From Marivita hallyeonensis (GTDB lineage Bacteria > Pseudomonadota > Alphaproteobacteria > Rhodobacterales > Rhodobacteraceae): a stretch of 64,000 nucleotides of DNA. Made by a program: the position numbers and the translations under genes. Positions 8,448-16,304 of the stretch are shown here, piece by piece (positions within the stretch are counted from its first letter, which is position 1; each line of letters starts with the position of its first letter). The notes under the pieces were generated by a model. That model was not told the DNA's origin and made no database searches. It saw only the letters and a program-made list of their open reading frames with translations. The DNA lies in contig NZ_FQXC01000001.1 of assembly GCF_900129875.1 (NCBI RefSeq), positions 62,001 to 126,000 on the forward strand. Direction: 5' to 3'.

Positions 8448-9622
8448 GCCAAGGCCTCCGACCGCCGGAGCCCTTCGATCATTGACGAGCGCAACAGGAA
8501 CGCGCGGGCTTTCTCAGGGTCTGCCGCAATCTCCTGCAAGCTCTTCAAGTAAGCGTAACGTTCATCCTCGTTGGTGGTGTTCATCCGGGCACGGTTCTTA
8601 TCGGCCTGCGCCACGATGTCGTCGCGGGCGATGGGCCTGCGCCGCGCTTCATAGGTCTCAAGCCGCACAGGATCCGCGCCGTTGGCGACCTCGATCAGCA
8701 GATCTGCCAAGCACCATGCATCATGGATGCCGCCATTCATGCCCATCCCGCCCTTCGGGCTGTTGAGATGGGCCGCATCTCCGGCGATAAATTTCCGATC
8801 CTTCCGGTATCGCGTGGCGACGCGCCGATGGATCCGGTAGATCCGCTTTTCCACTATGTCGATATCGCCCGCCTGCGGCAGCACTTCCCGGGTCTGGGCG
8901 CGAATAGATGCGTCCTCCAACGCCTCTTCGGGCGTCTGCCCTTCGGTCGGGTGCAATGAAATGCGCCAAAGGTCCGGCAAACGTAACAGGGAATATGTCC
9001 CGCCCGGCTTCCAGATGTAATTCACGCCCGACAATTCGCTCAGGTGCTCTTCGAACGGGAAATGCGTGGTGACAAGGATCGTGTTTTCCGGGTAGGTCGC
9101 GCCTTCGAATTCCGCGCCGATCGCGCTGCGCACCAGACTGCGGGCCCCGTCGCAACCAATCAGGACACTCCCGCGCACGGTCTCTCCATTCACCGTAATC
9201 GACACGCCTGCATCATCCTGAGCGACAGAACTCACCGCCGCGCCAAAATGGATCGTATTTTTGGGAAGCCGTGCGGCCAGTGCCCGGCTCAAACGCGCTT
9301 GAGGACATTGCAACCTGTAGGGATGCGCTGTGTCGTCACTCAGGACGGCAAGGTCGAATTCCGCGCGCTCTCCGGTGGTGTGCATGCGAATCTGCCACGT
9401 GGGAGTAATCCGACCGGCGGCAATCAGTTCGTCCGTGATTCCGCCCTCATCAAACAGGTCAAGCGTCGGAGGATGAAACGTCGATGCGCGCAACTGGTCG
9501 GCGATTTCGCGTTCCGCTTCAAAGACTTGCACGGGAAGACCTGCCTGAGATAGCCGCCACGCAAGCGTAAGCCCAACCGGCCCCGCGCCCACGATGAGTA
9601 TTGGTTCCCGTGTCAAATCCAC
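8444..9622 (-). CDS. FAD-dependent aromatic monooxygenase (PHBH/UbiH-type)
   Basis: A 392-residue flavoprotein hydroxylase. The three hallmark motifs are present: GAGPVGLTLA near the N-terminus (FAD ADP moiety), GCDGARSLVR in the middle (DG motif) and GDAAHLNSPKGGMGMN towards the end (GD motif). Members hydroxylate aromatic rings using NAD(P)H and oxygen. It is the first gene of the leftward operon and starts at a GTG at 9622. The presence of a ring hydroxylase, an SDR, an ALDH and an organic-acid importer points to catabolism of an aromatic or heteroaromatic acid; the substrate is not identified. Confidence 0.85.
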   Translation of the reverse strand: MDLTREPILIVGAGPVGLTLAWRLSQAGLPVQVFEAEREIADQLRASTFHPPTLDLFDEGGITDELIAAGRITPTWQIRMHTTGERAEFDLAVLSDDTAHPYRLQCPQARLSRALAARLPKNTIHFGAAVSSVAQDDAGVSITVNGETVRGSVLIGCDGARSLVRSAIGAEFEGATYPENTILVTTHFPFEEHLSELSGVNYIWKPGGTYSLLRLPDLWRISLHPTEGQTPEEALEDASIRAQTREVLPQAGDIDIVEKRIYRIHRRVATRYRKDRKFIAGDAAHLNSPKGGMGMNGGIHDAWCLADLLIEVANGADPVRLETYEARRRPIARDDIVAQADKNRARMNTTNEDERYAYLKSLQEIAADPEKARAFLLRSSMIEGLRRSEALA

Positions 9623-9642
9623 CCTGCGACCCCCTTTCTGTG

Positions 9643-9660
9643 TTTAATAATGTTATTAAA
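9643..9660. promoter_or_regulatory. Palindromic operator candidate for the GntR regulator
   Basis: A perfect inverted repeat, TTTAATAA-TG-TTATTAAA, in the divergent region between the monooxygenase and GntR genes. HutC-type GntR proteins bind such short AT-rich palindromes and this is the only one in the gap. It would control both directions. Confidence 0.6.
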
Positions 9661-9715
9661 GTATATCATTATAGCAATAGACTTCTCTCATCCCTCGAAA
9701 TGGGTCACAGTTCCA

Positions 9716-10531
9716 ATGTCGATGCCTGAACCAAAACCAATGCCGCTCGACACAGCCAGCGGCGTGCCGCTTTACCGGCAGATCGTGGTCATCCTGACAA
9801 ACCGGTTGAATGCCGGGACCCTTCTGCCCGGAGATGCGGTTCCCGGTGAAGCGGCCATCTGCAGTGAATTCGGCGTCTCGCGCATCACCGCGCGTCGGGC
9901 GCTGAATGAACTGGCCGCGATGGGGCGTGTCGTGCGCGAACGCGGCAAGGGCACGCGCGTTCTGCCATTCGAGTCGACGCCGCCCGCGATGACCGCGTCG
10001 ATTGATGGCCTGCTTGAAAATGTCGGGCACATGGGGCGCACCACGACAGTAGACGTACTCGACTCGCGCTACCTTCCCGCGACACCCGACGTGGCCGAGG
10101 CGCTCGAAATAGAAAGGGGGGCGACCGTGCAGCGCGCCGTGCGCGTGCGCGCTTTGGGCGGTGCGCCCATGTCGTACCTCGTCACCATCGTGCCCGAGGA
10201 AATCGGCAAACGCATCGAAGGACAGGATCTGTCACAAACACCGCTCCTCCTCCTGCTTGAGGAAGCCGGTGTGCCGGTGGCTTCGGCGACGCAGACGATC
10301 AGTGCAACGGTGGCAGACGCAGAGGTCGCCCGCGCCCTGACCGTTCCCGCAGGCTCGCCGCTGATCGAAGTGAACCGTCTGGTCCGCGACGAGAACGACC
10401 GCCCCGTCGAAATGATCCGCGTTCTCTACCGCCCAGAGCTTTACCGGTTCGAAATCTCAATGCGGCGCGTCACCGCCGAAGCAGGCCGCACATGGACATC
10501 CGAAGCACCTGACCGCCTACGCAGCTTGTGA
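9716..10531 (+). CDS. GntR-family regulator with UTRA ligand domain (HutC type)
   Basis: A winged-helix DNA-binding domain (about the first 75 residues; PLYRQIVVILTNRL, then SEFGVSRITARRALNELAAMG and RERGKGTRV) followed by a UTRA small-molecule domain to the end (LEIERGATVQRAVRVR, VNRLVRDENDRPVEMIRVLYRPELYRFE). About 271 residues. The frame is open from 9650, but that start lies inside the palindrome at 9643-9660 and encodes a non-homologous tail, so ATG 9716 (or 9722) is preferred. It probably represses the divergent catabolic/TRAP operon until the transported compound or a metabolite binds. Confidence 0.87.
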   Translation: MSMPEPKPMPLDTASGVPLYRQIVVILTNRLNAGTLLPGDAVPGEAAICSEFGVSRITARRALNELAAMGRVVRERGKGTRVLPFESTPPAMTASIDGLLENVGHMGRTTTVDVLDSRYLPATPDVAEALEIERGATVQRAVRVRALGGAPMSYLVTIVPEEIGKRIEGQDLSQTPLLLLLEEAGVPVASATQTISATVADAEVARALTVPAGSPLIEVNRLVRDENDRPVEMIRVLYRPELYRFEISMRRVTAEAGRTWTSEAPDRLRSL

Positions 10532-10833
10532 GGATGAGTTCGTGTGCAGCCTAACGCGTCTATCTGGAACTCCGGCTGAGCCTCATGCGAAGCACGCTTC
10601 CGTCTTTTTTCGTATGATAGCAGTGTGGAATTTGGTAACTCGCGTTCGAACGGGTGTCACTCGCCCCTACGATCCTTAAGAGAAACAAGCGGTCGGTGAC
10701 TATGTCGCTAATCGAATTTTTGCCGATCCGTCTCCGGGGCGCTTTTTCACCAGTGGGACGCTAAACCAAGCGTCCATTCCGGCATAATTGCGATCGTTTT
10801 GCCAAGACGTGTTATGCCGAAGGAAAAAATCGA
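10532..10833. other. Intergenic region with no gene seen
   Basis: About 300 bases between the converging GntR and ROK genes. An open frame on the minus strand from 11149 to 10700 overlaps the ROK gene and shows no family resemblance. No clear terminator with a T-run was found. Confidence 0.4.
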
Positions 10834-12033
10834 CTAACCAACCGCCAAACCGGCGTTTCGGTTCAACAGGAACTGAGCGAAGATCGGACCGCTTGCGGCG
10901 CCTATGGCGCGGGCATTTCCGCCGATACTGCCCGGTTCGATTTGCGGCGGGATGAGGCCGCGCGTGTCCTGGTTGGCGAGGTATCGACGGACCCGGTCCA
11001 CAAGTTCCTGCCGAACCGCTTTCGGGAAGGCCCCGTCGATCAGGACTGCCTCGAAGTCGATCACCGCACAGACTGACAGTGAGGCCTTGGCCAGCTCTTG
11101 CGCGGTTTCGCCAATCCATGGCTCCACGTATCTCGATAATCCGCTCCAATCCTGCGGCTGCTCCCAGAGAAAGCGCGGATCGACCCCTGCCTGTTGCAAG
11201 CGCCCTTCAAGGAGGTGGATCGAGGCCACGTCGATCAACTGCTGGCTCTCACCCAGGGGGCCAGTGCTGCGCATTGACCCCAAGGCCCCTGCGTTGCCCT
11301 GGTTGCCCTCAAACACAGTGTCGTTGATGACCACGCCACCGCCAACAAAGGATCCAATGAAGAAATAGGCGTAGTCGCGAAACCCATGCGCCTCACCGTA
11401 CAGGTGTTCAGCACGGCACGCCGCTGTTGCGTCGTTCATGACAAAGACAGGCAGGTCAGTGAACTGCCCAACAGCCTTTGCGAAATCGACGTCTTTCCAA
11501 GCTGCAAATTTTTGCGACGGGGCACCGATGAGATCGTTCCACTTCCACAATTCGAACGGTGCGGCGATACCGATCCCGCAAAGGCTTTCGAGCGCGTCGT
11601 CCGAGAGCTCTGACAGAAGCGTTTCCAAGCCGCCTTCGAGGAAACCGAACACGGTTTCAGGGAGAGGGTATTCGTAGTTGGTGGTGACCTGAGACCGCAC
11701 GTTTCCAACGAAATCGAGCAAGAGCAGATCCGCACTGCGCCGACCGACCTTGAGCCCGAATGACAGAACACCATCCGGGGACAGTTCCATCGGTATGGAG
11801 GGCTTGCCGACCTTTCCGCGCATCGGTTCACCGCGCCGCAGAAAGCCATCCGTTTCGAGCTTGCGGAAGATGACGGAGACCGTCTGCGGGGACAATCCTG
11901 TCAGGCGCGCGATCTCGCTGCCGGGCGTTGGACCGCGGCGTTGCAAAAGGGACAAAAGCAGGCGTTCGTTATGGTTGCGAACACCGCTTTGGTTCACGCC
12001 CCCACTTGCCGACCTGACCTTACCACCGTCCAT
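10834..12033 (-). CDS. ROK-family transcriptional regulator
   Basis: A 399-residue protein. Residues about 15-75 form a MarR-like winged helix (NERLLLSLLQRRGPTPGSEIARLTGLS), followed by a sugar-kinase-like ROK domain (LSFGLKVGRRSADLLLLDFVG, GIGIAAPFE, VMNDATAACRAEHLYG and the glycine turn IGSFVGGGVV). The ROK Cys-rich zinc motif is not evident. It is divergent from an frcBCA-like sugar ABC operon and is its likely sugar-responsive regulator. Confidence 0.87.
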   Translation of the reverse strand: MDGGKVRSASGGVNQSGVRNHNERLLLSLLQRRGPTPGSEIARLTGLSPQTVSVIFRKLETDGFLRRGEPMRGKVGKPSIPMELSPDGVLSFGLKVGRRSADLLLLDFVGNVRSQVTTNYEYPLPETVFGFLEGGLETLLSELSDDALESLCGIGIAAPFELWKWNDLIGAPSQKFAAWKDVDFAKAVGQFTDLPVFVMNDATAACRAEHLYGEAHGFRDYAYFFIGSFVGGGVVINDTVFEGNQGNAGALGSMRSTGPLGESQQLIDVASIHLLEGRLQQAGVDPRFLWEQPQDWSGLSRYVEPWIGETAQELAKASLSVCAVIDFEAVLIDGAFPKAVRQELVDRVRRYLANQDTRGLIPPQIEPGSIGGNARAIGAASGPIFAQFLLNRNAGLAVG

Positions 12034-12085
12034 TCCGCGACAATACTCCGAGGAAATTGCAGGGCAACTATGGCAGGGTTAAATT

Positions 12086-12106
12086 AATAAATAAAGTTTA
12101 TTTATT
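12086..12106. promoter_or_regulatory. AT-rich palindrome, probable ROK operator
   Basis: A perfect inverted repeat with ten-base arms, AATAAATAAA and TTTATTTATT, around a central G, in the divergent ROK/frcB region. A TTGACA that could serve as a -35 element begins three bases later at 12109. NagC/Mlc-type ROK repressors bind AT-rich palindromes of similar form, so repression by overlap with the promoter is plausible. Confidence 0.6.
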
Positions 12107-12226
12107 TATTGACAGACTCAGAGAAGTCTGGCCTTTTCAAGGGCAACCCGCTGCGGGAGGCGCAAGTGGGGATCGCGTACCGGCACCGGTACGCAACACC
12201 TGAACGATCATTTCTGGGAGGAAATC

Positions 12227-13246
12227 ATGAAAAAACTTCTGCTGAGTTCGGCCATCGCACTTGCATCCATGTCAGGCGCGGCCTTTGCCGCCAGTCATGG
12301 TGTCAGCGCGTGCCTCATCACGAAAACGGACACCAACCCGTTCTTCGTCAAAATGCGTGAAGGCGCGACAGCGAAGGCCGAAGAACTGGGCATCACCCTC
12401 AACAGCTACGCCGGCAAAATCGACGGCGATCATGAAACACAGGTTGCCGCAATTGAGACGTGCATTGCGAATGGCGCCAAGGGTATCCTTTTGACGGCCT
12501 CGGACACGTCCTCCATCGTTCCAGCCGTGCAGCAGGCGCGCGATGCCGGTATTCTGGTCATCGCACTGGACACGCCGCTGGAACCGATCAATGCGGCGGA
12601 CATGACCTTTGCGACTGACAACTTTCTTGCCGGTGAACTCATCGGTCAATGGGCTGCTGCCTCGCTTGGTGATGAGGCCGCAAACGCGAAGATCGCTCTG
12701 CTCGACCTCGCGGTCAGCCAGCCGACGGTCGGAGTTTTGCGTGACCAAGGCTTTCTGCAAGGCTTCGGCATCGACCTCGCCGACCCGAACGTGAACGGCG
12801 ACGAAGACGATCCGCGGATCGTTGGAAACGATGTCACCGCTGGCAATGAAGAAGGCGGTCGGCGCGCGATGGAGAACCTTCTCGCCAAGGATCCGATGAT
12901 CAACGTTGTCTATACAATCAACGAGCCAGCGGCTGCAGGCGCCTACGAAGCGCTCAAGGCCATTGGGCGTGAGAATGACGTTCTGATCGTATCGGTCGAT
13001 GGCGGCTGCCCCGGCATCCAGAACATCAAGGACGGTGTCATTGGCGCGACATCGCAGCAGTATCCCCTTCGCATGGCTTCCCTTGGGATCGAAGCAATTG
13101 CGGCCTGGGCGGCCGACGGCACAAAGCCCGAAGCCACGGAGGGCAAGGACTTCTTCGACACCGGTGTCGCACTGGTCACCGACCAGCCTGCCGCCGGTGT
13201 CAACTCCATCGATACCGATGAGGGCATGAACCTCTGCTGGGGTTGA
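12227..13246 (+). CDS. frcB: Sugar ABC transporter substrate-binding protein, FrcB-like
   Basis: A 339-residue periplasmic protein with a signal peptide (about residues 1-22, AAFAA cleavage) and a type I periplasmic-binding fold. Features include [30 protein letters not shown] and a late [10 protein letters not shown]. The sequence and gene order match rhizobial FrcB, which binds fructose, mannose and ribose; the ligand is inferred from that resemblance. The ribosome site (GGGAGG, 12218-12223) sits three bases before the ATG. It is the first gene of an importer operon. Confidence 0.85.
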   Translation: MKKLLLSSAIALASMSGAAFAASHGVSACLITKTDTNPFFVKMREGATAKAEELGITLNSYAGKIDGDHETQVAAIETCIANGAKGILLTASDTSSIVPAVQQARDAGILVIALDTPLEPINAADMTFATDNFLAGELIGQWAAASLGDEAANAKIALLDLAVSQPTVGVLRDQGFLQGFGIDLADPNVNGDEDDPRIVGNDVTAGNEEGGRRAMENLLAKDPMINVVYTINEPAAAGAYEALKAIGRENDVLIVSVDGGCPGIQNIKDGVIGATSQQYPLRMASLGIEAIAAWAADGTKPEATEGKDFFDTGVALVTDQPAAGVNSIDTDEGMNLCWG

Positions 13247-13275
13247 TCGGTCGCGATCTCAATTGAATAGTCGGT

Positions 13276-13303
13276 AAACGGGCAGGCATCTTCCTGCCCG
13301 TTT
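13276..13303 (+). promoter_or_regulatory. Stem-loop between frcB and frcC
   Basis: AAACGGGCAGG, loop CATCTT, then CCTGCCCGTTT: an 11-base perfect stem just after the binding-protein gene. It probably protects the frcB message end or partly terminates, giving more binding protein than permease. Confidence 0.7.
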
Positions 13304-13343
13304 CCAGAACGTCTTTGATTTCTCGCCAACGGGGAGGTGACCC

Positions 13344-14405
13344 ATGCCGCAGTCAGACAATTATGAGACGGTTGTCGGGAGCGCGAATTCCGAGATCGCG
13401 TCTTTTGAGACGCACGAGAAAGGGTTCATCGGGAAGTTTCACCACGCGCTTCATACGACACCGGCACTGGTGCCGTTGATCGTCTTGCTGGCCGCGATTG
13501 TGGTTTTCGGGCTGGCACTCGGCTCCCGGTTTTTCTCTCCCTTCGCGTTGACGCTCATCCTGCAACAGGTCCAGATCGTCGGTATCGTTGCAGCTGCGCA
13601 ATCACTTGTCATTCTGACGGCGGGCATCGACCTCAGTGTTGGTGCCATTGCCGTGATTTCTTCGGTCGTCATGGGGCAATTCACGTTTCGCTACGGGCTG
13701 CCGCCCAGTGTCGCGGTGGTCTGCGGATTGGCTTTCGGGACGGCCATCGGCGCGTTGAACGGCTGGCTCATCGCCCGCATGAAGCTTCCGCCCTTCATCG
13801 TGACACTCGGGATGTGGCAGATCGTTCTGGCGGCGAATTTCCTATATTCCCAGAATGAAACCATCCGCTCTCAGGAGATCGCAGAACAGGCGCCGCTGCT
13901 GCAACTCATGGGTGCCAAGTTCAACATAGGCGGTGCGGTGTTCACGTTCGGCGTGGTGTTCATGGTTTTGTTGGTTCTGATCCTTGCCTATGTGCTCAAA
14001 CACACGGCTTGGGGACGGCACGTCTACGCCGTTGGCGATGACCCGGAAGCGGCTGAACTCTCGGGTGTCAACGTCAAGATGACGCTGATCTCCGTCTACG
14101 CGCTGGCCGGTCTGATCTGCGCCTTCGCGGGCTGGGCGTTGATCGGGCGCATCGGGTCCGTTTCGCCGACGTCAGGCCAACTTCTGAACATCGAAAGCAT
14201 CACAGCTGTCGTGATCGGGGGCATCTCGCTTTTCGGCGGACGCGGTTCGATCCTCGGCACGTTTTTCGGAGCGCTGATTGTCGGGGTCTTTACCCTTGGC
14301 CTGCGCCTTGCAGGGGCTGACGCGCAGTGGACCTTCCTCCTCATCGGCGTACTGATCATCGCCGCCGTTGCCGTGGACCAGTGGATCAGAAAGGTAGCAG
14401 CATAA
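13344..14405 (+). CDS. frcC: Sugar ABC transporter permease, FrcC-like
   Basis: A 353-residue inner-membrane permease of the RbsC/FrcC family with eight to ten hydrophobic segments. The family motif TAGIDLSVGAI is present (around residue 92), as are GALNGWLIARMKLPPFIVTLG and the coupling loop near AVGDDPEAAELSGVNV. It starts after a GGGGAGG ribosome site. Its stop overlaps the ATPase start by one base (TAATG). Confidence 0.88.
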   Translation: MPQSDNYETVVGSANSEIASFETHEKGFIGKFHHALHTTPALVPLIVLLAAIVVFGLALGSRFFSPFALTLILQQVQIVGIVAAAQSLVILTAGIDLSVGAIAVISSVVMGQFTFRYGLPPSVAVVCGLAFGTAIGALNGWLIARMKLPPFIVTLGMWQIVLAANFLYSQNETIRSQEIAEQAPLLQLMGAKFNIGGAVFTFGVVFMVLLVLILAYVLKHTAWGRHVYAVGDDPEAAELSGVNVKMTLISVYALAGLICAFAGWALIGRIGSVSPTSGQLLNIESITAVVIGGISLFGGRGSILGTFFGALIVGVFTLGLRLAGADAQWTFLLIGVLIIAAVAVDQWIRKVAA

Positions 14406-15172
14406 TGGAACCGATTTTGAAAGGTCGCGGACTGGTCAAACGCTATGGCCGCGTCACGGCGCTCGATCATTGCGACTTTGACCTGATGCCAGGCGAAATC
14501 CTTGCGGTGATCGGAGACAACGGCGCGGGGAAAAGTTCGCTGATCAAGGCCGTATCCGGTGCGGTGGTGCCTGATGAAGGAACGGTGACCCTGGAAGGCA
14601 AGGACGTCCGCTTCACCTCACCGATCGAAGCCCGCGAGGCCGGGATCGAAACGGTCTACCAGACTTTGGCGATGTCCCCAGCTCTGTCGATCGCTGACAA
14701 CATGTTCATGGGGCGCGAAATCCGCAAACCCGGCTGGCGCGGCAAGTACCTGCGCCAACTGGATCGGGCAGCCATGGAAAAGATGGCCCGGGACAAGCTG
14801 TCCGAACTGGGCCTCATGACGATCCAGAACATCAACCAGGCCGTTGAAACCCTGTCGGGCGGTCAGCGACAGGGCGTCGCCGTCGCGCGGGCGGCTGCCT
14901 TCGGATCGAAGGTGATCATTCTGGACGAGCCGACCGCGGCCCTCGGGGTAAAGGAGAGCCGCAAGGTTCTAGAGCTCATTCAGGATGTGAAATCACGCGG
15001 CATTCCGATTATCCTGATCAGTCACAACATGCCGCACGTCTTCGAGGTCGCAGATCGCATCCACGTTCACCGCCTTGGCAAACGTCTGTGCGTGATCGAT
15101 CCGAAAGACTACACAATGTCCGACGCGGTGGCCTTCATGACCGGAGCGAAAGAAGCACCAAGAGCCGCCTGA
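14405..15172 (+). CDS. frcA: Sugar ABC transporter ATP-binding protein, FrcA-like
   Basis: A 255-residue single-domain ABC ATPase: Walker A GDNGAGKSSL, signature LSGGQRQGV, Walker B VIILDEPTAAL and the switch His in LISHN. The frame is open further upstream, but the ATG at 14405 overlaps the frcC stop and matches the family start. The single-domain length fits FrcA rather than the double-ATPase RbsA type. No frcK kinase gene follows, unlike the rhizobial operon. Confidence 0.9.
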   Translation: MEPILKGRGLVKRYGRVTALDHCDFDLMPGEILAVIGDNGAGKSSLIKAVSGAVVPDEGTVTLEGKDVRFTSPIEAREAGIETVYQTLAMSPALSIADNMFMGREIRKPGWRGKYLRQLDRAAMEKMARDKLSELGLMTIQNINQAVETLSGGQRQGVAVARAAAFGSKVIILDEPTAALGVKESRKVLELIQDVKSRGIPIILISHNMPHVFEVADRIHVHRLGKRLCVIDPKDYTMSDAVAFMTGAKEAPRAA

Positions 15173-15849
15173 TCCGACGGTTTTGTTCCGTCGGGAAGTG
15201 GCTGCCAGAGGCCAAAAAACAGTCGTCGCGGCGGCAAGGCGTCATTGAGGGACGTTGCGAACCGGAAAAATGGTTAAGAGCCGGAGTGTATGATAAAACA
15301 GGTCGTGCCAGTGCTCGAACGTTACAGCTTCATGCGGGAAGACCATCCGGCAGCAGAGAACTAGTCACGCAGGCCTGCTTGGACTGAAGTGAAATAGTGG
15401 TGGGCTTGTTCAACAAGGGCTCGCCGGACCATGACAGATATCATCAAGCGCGATGGCATCAAATGCTGCATCGGGGTGTATCTGTCGTGGCTTCTGTGCT
15501 TGCGTGGGCCAACAGTCTCAACTCTTAAGTTGAGCTGTCCAGGGCCACATACGCTTGATGTTTAAGGCTGATCAGCCCTATCGATCAATCTCCCAGTCAT
15601 CATTCTTCGCCTCGTCTGAAGCCCTCAGCTCTCGCAAGATCCGCGCAGCAGATGGCGCAGATCAAAGCCGGGAACACACGCCGAAAAGACGAAGCGGGAG
15701 TTCATTGCTCAAGCGTCAGTATCCGCCGTGAGGAAAAACCACGAAACGTCCCTTCGCATCTTTTGCGAGCACGATATTCGACTTGGTATTTTCGCGCCGT
15801 ATCTATCGAAGCCTTCGTTCTAGCTGCAGCACTCGGCAACCAATGCCAA
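15173..15849. other. Intergenic region with no gene supported
   Basis: About 680 bases after frcA. Short open frames exist, but none resembles a family or has a good ribosome site. One stretch near 15400-15530 could be decayed coding DNA, which I could not identify. No RNA gene or clear hairpin was recognised. Confidence 0.4.
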
Positions 15850-16230
15850 TCAAGACAGACGCAAGGCGCTGGTGAGCTTTGCCAGGAACAAGTGATCCCC
15901 GACGCGGAGTGACATCGGACCTTCCTGCGAGATGAGTTCGCAGTTGCGGCCAGCGCGGGGTCCGGTGTCGAATTCGACGCACAGGTTGGTCCCTATCACC
16001 TCCCACCGGCCCACGAAGTCTCCGAAGTCGCTGTAGATGAACAACGCCCCATCGGCGCTGAAATGAACGTCAAACCGCTGGCCATCCCCGATGCCGACGA
16101 AATACCCGTTTTTCAGGATCGTCTCCGCCGAGATGGGGTTCGGCATTTGGATCAACGTCCCCACTCCGATCAGCGCGATGAGCAATGCCGCCCGGAGATT
16201 TGAGCGTTTGTTTGTGCCTGACGTCCGCAT
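15850..16230 (-). CDS. Small secreted protein of unknown function
   Basis: A 126-residue protein. The ATG at 16230 is chosen because AAGGA lies six bases upstream and because it opens a signal peptide (basic RTSGTNKRSN, hydrophobic AALLIALIGVGTLI, ISAE cleavage region). The frame is open back to 16458 without a family match. The mature part looks beta-rich, with FVGIGDGQRFDVHFSADGALF, GRWEVIG and a Cys pair (CVEF, RNCEL) that could form a disulfide. I do not recognise the family. It follows the RND genes on the same strand. Confidence 0.6.
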   Translation of the reverse strand: MRTSGTNKRSNLRAALLIALIGVGTLIQMPNPISAETILKNGYFVGIGDGQRFDVHFSADGALFIYSDFGDFVGRWEVIGTNLCVEFDTGPRAGRNCELISQEGPMSLRVGDHLFLAKLTSALRLS

Positions 16231-16304
16231 GGCAGTTCCTTTCATGTTCGCTGTTGCGTGTGTCTGGGTGGTGCAGAGCGCGTTTGGTTTGAAACACTTC
16301 GCTT

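Noticed and set aside
10700-11149. A 149-codon minus-strand frame overlapping the ROK gene end
   Set aside because: It overlaps the well-supported ROK gene in another frame and has no family features.
15400-15530. Possible insertion-sequence remnant after frcA
   Set aside because: A short translation looked vaguely transposase-like, but no inverted repeats, target duplication or motif could be found.
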